NCBI RefSeq assembly: GCF_001544555.2 | Contig: NZ_FCOK02000086.1 | Coordinates: forward strand, 1-40,393 | Source: Caballeronia udeis | Lineage (GTDB): Bacteria; Pseudomonadota; Gammaproteobacteria; Burkholderiales; Burkholderiaceae | Length of the DNA: 40,393 nt | Reading direction: 5' to 3' | In this document: one piece after another, positions 34,272-40,393 of the stretch | How positions within the stretch are numbered: the stretch's first letter is position 1 | Layout: each line of letters begins with the position of its first letter | The notes under the pieces: generated by a model | What the model was told of the DNA's origin: nothing | The model's database searches: none | What the model saw: only the letters and a program-made list of their open reading frames with translations | Made by a program: the position numbers and the translations under genes

Positions 34272-35170
34272 ACTCTTTACGCTGGCCGCAGAACGCGCGA
34301 TGCGCGGTCGTTGTCACAGTCGACTTCAACGACGAACACGGCATTCTGACGCAAGAACCGCGCATTGCGGGGCGCGAGAAATCGCTCTCCGTATGGCGTT
34401 ACGGCGCGAAGCGCGGGGTGGATCGCGTGCTGGATGCGCTCGAAGAATTCGATGTGCGTTCAAGCTGGTTCGTGCCGGGTCGCGTTGCAGAAACGCACGT
34501 GGATCTGGTGCAGCGCATCGATGCGCAGAAGCATGAGGTTGGCAATAGCGGTTACGTCTGCGAAGACTTCGACACGCTCACGCTCGAGGCGCAAAAAGAC
34601 GTATTCAGGAAAGGACAAGCCGCGCTTGCTCAAGCGCTCGGGCGGCGTGCGCAAGGGTTCCGTTCGTTCACCGGCAACTGGGCGCCGGGCTTCGCGGACT
34701 TCCTGCGCGATGAAGGCGTGACGTGGTCGTCATCGTGGCGCGGCGACGATCTGCCGTACTTCCATCTGCCGGATACGGATGCAGCGCTCGCAGCGCCTCG
34801 TCTGGTCGAGTTGCCGCTGCACTACGAACTGGAAGACGAGCCTTACTTCGCTTATAACCTTTCGCCGGCCGTTCCGGTCGGGCAACCGCGCATCCCTTCA
34901 TATCGCGAAGTGCTGCGGAACTGGAAGCATGATTTCGCGGCGTTTCACCGCTTCGGACTGTGCTTCGTGCTGAGACTGCATCCGGAGATTATCGGCACGG
35001 CGGGGCGTATTGACGTGCTGCGCGAACTGCTCGCCGATATCCGCTTGCACGACGACGTGTGGTTCGCCACCGGGTCGGAGATGGCGGCATGGTGGAGTCA
35101 GAACGTTCAAGCCAACGAGCCGGGGCATCCGGTCGAAGTGTATGCACGGCATCGCCGGGAGGAAGCGTGA
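34268..35170 (+). CDS. Second polysaccharide deacetylase-family protein with altered metal site
   Basis: A 300-residue NodB-fold protein. It aligns along its length with the preceding gene: VDFND against FDLDG, KHEVGNSGYVCED against GHEIGYHGYKHE, GFRSFTGNWAP against GFRTPSGDWGP, and RLHPEIIG against LFHPKVSG. The second motif Asp is Asn21, and the two metal histidines are Ser94 and Cys98. The metal site is therefore probably lost or different. It starts on the stop of the preceding gene (ATGA), so the two may form a catalytic/non-catalytic heteromer. No signal peptide. Confidence 0.82.
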   Translation: MNSLRWPQNARCAVVVTVDFNDEHGILTQEPRIAGREKSLSVWRYGAKRGVDRVLDALEEFDVRSSWFVPGRVAETHVDLVQRIDAQKHEVGNSGYVCEDFDTLTLEAQKDVFRKGQAALAQALGRRAQGFRSFTGNWAPGFADFLRDEGVTWSSSWRGDDLPYFHLPDTDAALAAPRLVELPLHYELEDEPYFAYNLSPAVPVGQPRIPSYREVLRNWKHDFAAFHRFGLCFVLRLHPEIIGTAGRIDVLRELLADIRLHDDVWFATGSEMAAWWSQNVQANEPGHPVEVYARHRREEA

Positions 35171-36585
35171 ACGCGTCGTCTTTATCGCCGTCTTTATTCC
35201 CGTCTTTATCCTTATCTCAGCGCCTGGCTGCGTTCGTTGCGGAGACGCCCGCTGACGCGCTTCCCGCAACCGTCGTGCACAAGGCGAAGCGCCATATCCT
35301 CGATACCCTCGGCGCCTCGTTGGGCGGTGCGACCGCGGTGGAAGCACGCAGTGCCCGCGCCGTCATGCGCATGGGCAGCAGCGGTGGTGTAATCGCCTGG
35401 GGCACGTCACAGACGTTCAACGCCCGCGATGCGGCCTTTGTGAACGGCGTGGCGGCCCATGCGCTTGAACTCGATGACGCCGGCGGCTGCGATCACTCCG
35501 GCGCGGTCGTGCTGCCCGCCGCATTCGCGGCGCTTGCCTGCACAGAAAGGCCTGTAACGGGCCGCGAGTTCCTGATGGCGGTTGTTCTCGGCTACGACGC
35601 CGGCCGCCGTGTGCTGGAAGCGTGCGGCGGATATTCGCCGCATAACAATCACGGCTGGCATTCGACCATGACCTGCGGCGTGTTCGGTGCGGCGGCGGCC
35701 AGCGCGCGCCTGCTGGGTCTCGATGCCGCGCAGACCGCGGCGGCGTTTGGCCATGCCGCCAGTTTCAGCGGCGGGTTGTGGGGGTTTATCCACGACGCGT
35801 CACAGACCAAGCGCATGCATACGGGGCGCGCGGCTGAGGGCGGATTGCTCGCTGCGTTGCTCGCCCGGCAAGGCGTCAGTGGTCCGACACAGGTGTTCGA
35901 GGACGTGTGGGGCGGTTTCTTCAACGCGTTTGCACGAGACACGCAAACACCCGATGCACTGCTCGCGGACCTGGGCGTTGTCTGGAAACTCATGCGCTGC
36001 TCGATCAAACCGCATGCGGCGTGCCGCAGCACCCACGCAGCCGTGGATGCCACGCTCGAGTTGCTGCAGGGGCGAGCCGCGGACCTGGACAAGCTGGTTG
36101 GCGTGCACGTCAGCCTCAGTGCCTTCGTGAACCAGATGTGCGGCGGCCGTGATCTGAGCACGCTGGCTTCGTCGCAAATGAGCCTGCCTTACGGGATCGC
36201 CACGGTGCTGGTGAACGGCCATGCGGGGATAGGCGCTTATGTCGACACGCAGCGTCGCGACCCGCGCATTGCAGCCGCCATGGAACGTGTCACGCTCCAG
36301 ATCGATCCGTCGATGTCCGATCTCGACGAGCCCGTCATCACGCTCGCACTGTCCGATGCCGAACCGCGTTCGCGGCAGGTCAACGTGCCGCTTGGCGACC
36401 CGCGCAATCCGATGTCCGACGCGGACCTTGCCGATAAATACCGCACGCTCGCTGCCATGACGATCCCTGAAGCGTCGGTGAAGGCGCTTGAAATCGCCGT
36501 GCTCGATCTGGAGAATCTCGCCGATGCGCGAACCCTGGCGCACTGGCTGCAAGGCGACGCTGACGCAAGACCTGTAGTGCGTTAA
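35167..36585 (+). CDS. MmgE/PrpD-family protein
   Basis: A 472-residue member of the MmgE/PrpD family (2-methylcitrate dehydratase, cis-aconitate decarboxylase, iminodisuccinate epimerase and others). Visible family segments are AKRHILDTLGASLGG, NGVAAHALELDDAGG, GYDAGRRVLEA, HNNHGWHSTMTCGVFGAAAAS, AASFSGGLWGF, KRMHTGRAAEGGLLAALLA and KPHAACRSTHAAVDA. The GTG at 35167 overlaps the stop of the previous gene (GTGA) and follows GGAGG; a longer open frame from 35059 is not used. The N-terminus has three 12-bp repeats (35178-35213). Its known relative in EDDS/aspartate-type pathways makes a role in isomerising or dehydrating the lyase substrate possible. Confidence 0.85.
   Translation: MNASSLSPSLFPSLSLSQRLAAFVAETPADALPATVVHKAKRHILDTLGASLGGATAVEARSARAVMRMGSSGGVIAWGTSQTFNARDAAFVNGVAAHALELDDAGGCDHSGAVVLPAAFAALACTERPVTGREFLMAVVLGYDAGRRVLEACGGYSPHNNHGWHSTMTCGVFGAAAASARLLGLDAAQTAAAFGHAASFSGGLWGFIHDASQTKRMHTGRAAEGGLLAALLARQGVSGPTQVFEDVWGGFFNAFARDTQTPDALLADLGVVWKLMRCSIKPHAACRSTHAAVDATLELLQGRAADLDKLVGVHVSLSAFVNQMCGGRDLSTLASSQMSLPYGIATVLVNGHAGIGAYVDTQRRDPRIAAAMERVTLQIDPSMSDLDEPVITLALSDAEPRSRQVNVPLGDPRNPMSDADLADKYRTLAAMTIPEASVKALEIAVLDLENLADARTLAHWLQGDADARPVVR
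35178..35213 (+). repeat. 12-bp x 3 tandem repeat at the MmgE/PrpD N-terminus
   Basis: GTCTTTATCGCC, GTCTTTATTCCC and GTCTTTATCCTT encode a Ser/Leu/Pro-rich stretch just after the start codon and before the conserved fold. Confidence 0.8.
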
Positions 36586-36631
36586 TCGATATTCCGACTT
36601 TCAACAAGACCTTTATAAAGGTATGCCTTCC

Positions 36632-37489
36632 ATGAACAAGCTGAACCCGATCCGTGCCGTTTCCAGCCTGATGGCACTGTGCCTGTCGACGTTTCTCTTC
36701 GCGAGCGGCGCGCATGCGCAAGCGTTGCCCGATGCTGTCGCCAAGTCGAAAGTGATCAAGGTCGCGGTGAACTCCATCTATCCGCCGATGGAATACAAGG
36801 ACCCGGAAAGCGGCGACCTGGTCGGCTTTGATATCGACCTGGGCAATGCTATTGCCAAGGAGCTCGGCGTGAAAATGGACTGGCAGGAATCGGCGTTCGA
36901 GCAGTTGTTGCCGTCGCTGGCAACGGGCCGTGTCGATATGATCCTGAGCGGAATGAGCGATGTCCCGGGCCGCCGCGACACAGCCGATTTTCTCGACTAC
37001 CTGAATTCGGGTGCGCAGTTCTATATCCTCGCGTCGCGTGCGAATGAGATCAGGCAAGCGCCGGATCTCTGCGGCAAGTCGGTCGGCACGAGCCGCAGCA
37101 CGTCCTTCCCGGCGGACACGGCTGCATGGAGTGCGCAAAATTGCGAGGCCGCCGGCAAGCCTGCCGTTACGGTCTCCGGTACCGAAGATACGTCCGCTGC
37201 ACGCATGCAGTTGAAGCAGGGGCGGATTGCAGCGGGCGTACAAGGCAGCGAGACGCTGCCCTATGCCATGAAGCTCGAACCGAATACGTACAAGCCGATC
37301 GGCGAGCCGTTCGCGACGTCGCCCGAAGGGATTGCGTTCGCGAAGTCCAATTCGAAGCTGCGCGACGCGGTGCACGGAGCGCTGAATAAATTGATCGCAA
37401 ACGGGACCTATGCGGCGATTGTCGCCAAGTGGAACCTGCAATCGAGCGCGGTCAAACAAGTGACGCTGAACGCAGCGGCATCGAAGTAG
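36632..37489 (+). CDS. Polar amino acid ABC transporter substrate-binding protein 2
   Basis: A 285-residue periplasmic family 3 binding protein with a signal peptide (AVSSLMALCLSTFLFASGAHAQA). It is a paralogue of the protein at 32558-33403: YPPMEYKDPESGDLVGFDIDLGNAIAKELGVK and DMILSGMSDVPGRRDTADFLDYL match block by block, as do two cysteines (DLCGK, QNCEA). Start 36632 is chosen because AAAGG upstream is too close to the ATG at 36623. No second permease or ATPase exists, so both binding proteins probably share one transporter and widen its range. Confidence 0.88.
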   Translation: MNKLNPIRAVSSLMALCLSTFLFASGAHAQALPDAVAKSKVIKVAVNSIYPPMEYKDPESGDLVGFDIDLGNAIAKELGVKMDWQESAFEQLLPSLATGRVDMILSGMSDVPGRRDTADFLDYLNSGAQFYILASRANEIRQAPDLCGKSVGTSRSTSFPADTAAWSAQNCEAAGKPAVTVSGTEDTSAARMQLKQGRIAAGVQGSETLPYAMKLEPNTYKPIGEPFATSPEGIAFAKSNSKLRDAVHGALNKLIANGTYAAIVAKWNLQSSAVKQVTLNAAASK

Positions 37490-37548
37490 TCAATTGCATT
37501 ACCCAGTGCGGGCGGCATCGAAGCACCGGCTGAAGTTCGTGGTACGTT

Positions 37549-37577
37549 TGGCTCCTGTGCGATCCTGTCAGGAGCCA
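37549..37577 (+). promoter_or_regulatory. Hairpin overlapping the ribosome binding site of the WYL regulator
   Basis: TGGCTCCTG and CAGGAGCCA form a perfect 9-bp stem with an 11-nt loop. The 3' arm contains the GGAG (37571-37574) that serves the GTG at 37580. It could be the end of the operon transcript or block translation of the regulator. Its arms share TGGCTCC/GGAGCCA with the stem at 32502-32530. Confidence 0.55.
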
Positions 37578-37579
37578 GG

Positions 37580-38275
37580 GTGTCCCGAACCACTCGTTTA
37601 TTGACCTTGCTTGAGAGGCTTCGCGCGAAGCGTGTGCCGGTGACCGCGTCCGAACTCGCTTCGGACCTGGGCGTTTCCGAGCGCACGCTGTATCGCGACA
37701 TCGCGACGCTGATTGAGCAGGGCGCACCGATACACGGCGAAGCAGGCATAGGGTACGTGCTTAAGCCGGGGTTGTTCCTGCCGCCGCTGATGTTGAGCGA
37801 AGACGAGATCGACGCCGTGGTGCTGGGCCTGCGGTACGTCGACCAGCGCGGCGATGACGTTTTACGCAAGGCCGCCGCTCAGGCGTTAGCCAAGATCGAT
37901 GCTGTATTGAACGCGTCGGGCAAGGACGCCATGCGTGCCCCGACCGTCCATTCCGGCCCCCCGGTGCCGGACTTTCCTGTGAATGCCGTGCCGCTCACGA
38001 GCCTGCGCGCGGCCATTCGTGGCCAGTGCAAACTCCGGATCGCTTATCTGGACGCGCAAGGCGAGCCGTCGGATCGTGTTGTCTGGCCAGTCGTCCTGGG
38101 CTTTCTCGACAATGTCCGGATTCTTGGCGCGTGGTGCGAAAAGCGCCAGGATTTCCGCAGTTTTCGCACGGACAGGATCACGTCTGCCGATGAAACCGGC
38201 GATCGATATCCGGGGACGAGGGCGGTGCTGTTAAGCCGGTACCGGACGCATCTGGCGAAGTCGACGCCCTGGTAG
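37580..38275 (+). CDS. YafY-type transcriptional regulator (HTH_11 and WYL domains)
   Basis: A 231-residue regulator. An N-terminal DeoR-like winged helix (residues 1-60, LTLLERLRAKRVPVTASELASDLGVSERTLYRDIATLIEQGAPI) is followed by a WYL domain (about 130-230) with FRSFRTDRIT. WYL domains bind nucleotides or nucleic acids in known cases. The GTG start at 37580 lies 5 bp after GGAG, which is inside a hairpin. It is the last gene of the argH-like operon by orientation, 90 bp after binding protein 2, but may be independent. Convergent with the isochorismatase-like gene. Confidence 0.87.
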   Translation: MSRTTRLLTLLERLRAKRVPVTASELASDLGVSERTLYRDIATLIEQGAPIHGEAGIGYVLKPGLFLPPLMLSEDEIDAVVLGLRYVDQRGDDVLRKAAAQALAKIDAVLNASGKDAMRAPTVHSGPPVPDFPVNAVPLTSLRAAIRGQCKLRIAYLDAQGEPSDRVVWPVVLGFLDNVRILGAWCEKRQDFRSFRTDRITSADETGDRYPGTRAVLLSRYRTHLAKSTPW

Positions 38276-38327
38276 CGGGTAGTCATGTTGCAACTTGCCC
38301 AAGCGCGAGCAGGGTGCAGGCCATCGA

Positions 38328-39053
38328 TCACCTTCCCCCTGCGCTGATCGCTCGCACTACTTCGTCCGCGCTCTGCGCAACCTGCCCGAAATAGAGTCCG
38401 AAGTTCATCATGGCTGCATCGTGCATGGCCGGGATGCAATCGGCGCATGCGTCTGACACCAGCATGCAGCCGAAACCACGATCCGCGGCATCCCTCGCCG
38501 TGGTCTCCACACAGCAGCTTGTCACCACGCCCGCGAACACCAGACTCCGCAAGCCCGCACGGTCCAGCACGTTCTGGATCTCGCTGCCGTTAAACGCTCC
38601 CTGCGTTGTCTTGCGGATCACGGTTTCGCCTTCCAGCGGCGCGACCTCCTCGAGAAATGCGTAGTCGGGATTCCCGGTCCACCACAGGTCCTCGATACCC
38701 GCCGCCTGTTCGAGCCTGCGAGTCCAGTCGCGAAACCGCGGCGGGCAATCGCGCATGTCACGGTAAGCGGATCCGGTTGAAATATGCACGACAGGCATTC
38801 CGGCCGCACGGAATGCGTCGAGTAGCCGGCGAATGGAGGGGATCGTGGTCTGCTCCAGGCGCTCCAGGTAATAACGCATCGAACCGGGTTCCACGGCTTC
38901 ACAGGCTTTCACCCAACCGCGGTCTGGCGCGGCATCGCTGTATTGAACGTCGACGACGACCAGCGCCGTCGCTTTGCGATCCGTCAGATCGACGGATGGA
39001 ATGGTCGATGAAAGATCTTCGAAAGCGGCAGATGATTTCTCTTTGGGGTTCAT
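38328..39053 (-). CDS. Isochorismatase-family cysteine hydrolase
   Basis: A 241-residue cysteine hydrolase (isochorismatase/nicotinamidase/N-carbamoylsarcosine amidase fold). The catalytic triad is visible: ALVVVDVQ with Asp, IRKTTQGAF with Lys, and VTSCCVETTARDA with Cys. The start at 39053 gives the usual N-terminus, with AAGGAAA upstream; the frame continues to 39170 but without family sequence. It is divergent from the choline-binding-protein gene, which suggests a role with quaternary amines or sarcosine-type compounds (weak inference). Substrate not determinable. Confidence 0.85.
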   Translation of the reverse strand: MNPKEKSSAAFEDLSSTIPSVDLTDRKATALVVVDVQYSDAAPDRGWVKACEAVEPGSMRYYLERLEQTTIPSIRRLLDAFRAAGMPVVHISTGSAYRDMRDCPPRFRDWTRRLEQAAGIEDLWWTGNPDYAFLEEVAPLEGETVIRKTTQGAFNGSEIQNVLDRAGLRSLVFAGVVTSCCVETTARDAADRGFGCMLVSDACADCIPAMHDAAMMNFGLYFGQVAQSADEVVRAISAGGR

Positions 39054-39190
39054 GTTGGGCGTTTCCTTGGTCGGCGTTGACGTCTTGTCATTGTGAACAA
39101 GCGCGTCCCTGGCCATCAACAGCAAAGCGACACTCGCTTGCGTTCCGGCGACGCGTCCCGACGCACTCAATCATCGTTAGCGACAGGACT

Positions 39191-39214
39191 CGCGGCAAGA
39201 TCCGCGACAAGACC
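39191..39214. repeat. 12-bp direct repeat in the choX upstream region
   Basis: CGCGGCAAGATC and CGCGACAAGACC are adjacent, with partial copies on both sides (CGACAGGACT before, CGCGCACC after). They lie about 135 bp upstream of the choX start in the divergent region 39054-39347. Confidence 0.5.
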
Positions 39215-39347
39215 CGCGCACCAGTGTCGCGAAAGATCAAGTGCGGGATTTATGACTCAGTAAATTGAATTGGCCGCGCTTGTGCAAACCGGCTCTGAAA
39301 GTCTGCCCGCCAGTCACCCCAACATCGATTTGCCTGGAGAAGAAACG

Positions 39348-40295
39348 ATGAACGTCCCTGCACGCCTCGCCTGTTTGACATTGACTGCCTGTTGCAGCAT
39401 GACCGTCCACGCGCAAGACCCGGAGGTGTGCCGGACCGTCCATTTCGCGGACATCGGCTGGACCGATATTGCGGCAACCACGGCTCTTGCATCGACCGTG
39501 TTCGACGGGCTTGGCTACAAGCCGGTGAAGACCGTGGCATCCATTCCCATCGCGCTGACCGGCATCAAGTCGAAGCAGATCGATGTCTTCCTCGGCGACT
39601 GGCAGCCTTCGATGGATCCGGTCGCCGATCCGTTCGTCAAGGCGGGCGCGGTGAAGGTCCTGAGCACGCCGAACCTGACCGGCGCCAAATATACGCTGGC
39701 TGTGCCGACCTATGAATACGATGCCGGCCTCAAGTCCTTCGCGGACATCGCCAAATTCAGCGACAGGTTGCAGCACAAGATCTATGGCATTGAACCGGGC
39801 AACGACGGCAACGCGCTGGTGAAGAAGATGATCGACAGCAACCAGTTCAACCTGAAGGATTTCAAGCTGATTGAATCGAGCGAAGCGGGCATGCTGGTCG
39901 AGGTGAATCGTGCGGTCAGGAGCCACGAATGGGTGGTCTTTCTCGGTTGGGACCCGCACCCGATGAACATCCAGCTGAAGATGACCTATCTCTCGGGCGG
40001 TGACGATGTGTTTGGGCCTAACTACGGCGAAGCGAAGGTCTACACCATGGTGCCGCCGGACTATCTGACGCGCTGTCCCAACGCGGGGCAAGTGGTGACG
40101 AACCTGAAGTTCACGCCGGGCATCGAGAACCAGGTCATGCAGTCGATCACCACGGACAAGAAGGAACCGAACGTCGCGGCGAAGCAATGGCTGAAGCAAA
40201 ACCCGGGTGTGCTCACGCAATGGCTGGCGGGCGTGAAGACGTTTGACGGCAAGGATGCGTTACCCGCGATGAAGGCCTATCTTGCTGCACAGTAA
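39348..40295 (+). CDS. choX: Choline/betaine ABC transporter substrate-binding protein (ChoX-like)
   Basis: A 315-residue periplasmic binding protein of the OpuAC/ChoX family. A signal peptide (MNVPARLACLTLTACCSMTVHA) precedes CRTVHFADIGWTDIAATTALASTVFDGLGYKP. The aromatic residues expected for a quaternary-amine box are present in IGWTD, GDWQPSMDP, NYGEAK and VFLGWDPHPMN. ChoX proteins bind choline with high affinity. The start at 39348 follows GGAGAAG; an upstream frame from 39270 has no site. The permease and ATPase genes (choW, choV) would be expected beyond the right edge. It links this end of the window to betaine and sarcosine metabolism. Confidence 0.88.
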   Translation: MNVPARLACLTLTACCSMTVHAQDPEVCRTVHFADIGWTDIAATTALASTVFDGLGYKPVKTVASIPIALTGIKSKQIDVFLGDWQPSMDPVADPFVKAGAVKVLSTPNLTGAKYTLAVPTYEYDAGLKSFADIAKFSDRLQHKIYGIEPGNDGNALVKKMIDSNQFNLKDFKLIESSEAGMLVEVNRAVRSHEWVVFLGWDPHPMNIQLKMTYLSGGDDVFGPNYGEAKVYTMVPPDYLTRCPNAGQVVTNLKFTPGIENQVMQSITTDKKEPNVAAKQWLKQNPGVLTQWLAGVKTFDGKDALPAMKAYLAAQ

Positions 40296-40317
40296 CAGGC
40301 AGATGCGAGTCAGCCAG

Positions 40318-40341
40318 GCAGCCGGTGGTTCATCCGGCTGC
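40318..40341 (+). terminator. Hairpin after choX
   Basis: GCAGCCGG, 8-nt loop, CCGGCTGC: a perfect 8-bp stem 23 bp past the choX stop. No U-tract follows, so it may instead be a stabilising stem between choX and a downstream transporter gene. A second weaker pair (AGGCGCC at 40345, GGCGCCT at 40373) follows. Confidence 0.35.
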
Positions 40342-40393
40342 AGCAGGCGCCGCTACTCGCTGCCGCATCACCGGCGCCTCCCACGATTGCGAC

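Noticed and set aside
39271..39286. Second sigma-54 promoter upstream of choX
   Set aside because: TGGCCGCGCTTGTGCA has the GG-N10-GC spacing but mismatches the consensus at four fixed positions of the -24/-12 boxes; too weak to call.

Overview
The window is a high-GC stretch of a Burkholderiaceae chromosome or megaplasmid, most like Paraburkholderia or Caballeronia. That placement rests on remembered protein families: a persulfide dioxygenase-rhodanese fusion, ChoX, a type III glutamine synthetase with GlxBCD, and many LysR regulators. It is inference, not a database match. There are 36 protein-coding genes, one cut by the left edge. I see no rRNA, tRNA, insertion sequence, phage gene or CRISPR array. 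The region looks like accessory catabolic and signalling DNA.

Left part (1-7657): a nitrogen and amine metabolism locus. On the minus strand lie an XRE-cupin regulator, a RidA-like deaminase, a sarcosine-oxidase-like flavoprotein and the start of ETF-ubiquinone oxidoreductase. On the plus strand lies a type III glutamine synthetase / gamma-glutamylmethylamide synthetase-like gene followed by glxB-glxC-glxD, the three split glutamate-synthase or N-methylglutamate-synthase subunits. Together they could ligate an amine to glutamate, transfer it to 2-oxoglutarate and oxidise the product into the quinone pool. The regulator gene is bracketed on the opposite strand by a consensus sigma-54 promoter (2221-2236) and an intrinsic terminator (3043-3068). 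glxD ends inside a 12-copy, 14-bp tandem array (7490-7657).

7658-12492: a LysR gene diverges from an M20 peptidase - MHS-family transporter - serine hydrolase operon. 12582-17797: a DUF4238-like protein, then an orphan sugar-binding-type lipoprotein overlapping a Cache-HAMP-PAS-GGDEF-EAL protein, probably a two-part c-di-GMP sensor. 17997-22897: a LysR/quinone-oxidoreductase divergent pair, a soluble PAS-PAS hybrid histidine kinase and a small lipoprotein. 23470-25391: 1-Cys peroxiredoxin and persulfide dioxygenase-rhodanese fusion. 25400-27962: FecR, OmpA-like lipoprotein, and a CHASE2 protein that has lost any output domain.

28268-38275: a LysR gene diverges from a compact catabolic operon: an argininosuccinate-lyase paralogue, a polar-amino-acid ABC transporter (permease, ATPase and two paralogous binding proteins), two overlapping NodB-type deacetylase/amidohydrolase genes (the second with substituted metal ligands), an MmgE/PrpD protein and a WYL regulator. 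The likely substrate is an unusual amino-acid derivative taken up and cleaved by lyase and amidohydrolase steps. 38328-40295: an isochorismatase-family hydrolase divergent from a ChoX-type choline-binding protein, whose transporter genes would lie beyond the right edge.

The most interesting points are the antisense transcription unit over the XRE-cupin gene, the paired deacetylases with one apparent pseudoenzyme, the outputless CHASE2 module, the lipoprotein/c-di-GMP pair and the cluster of short tandem repeats.
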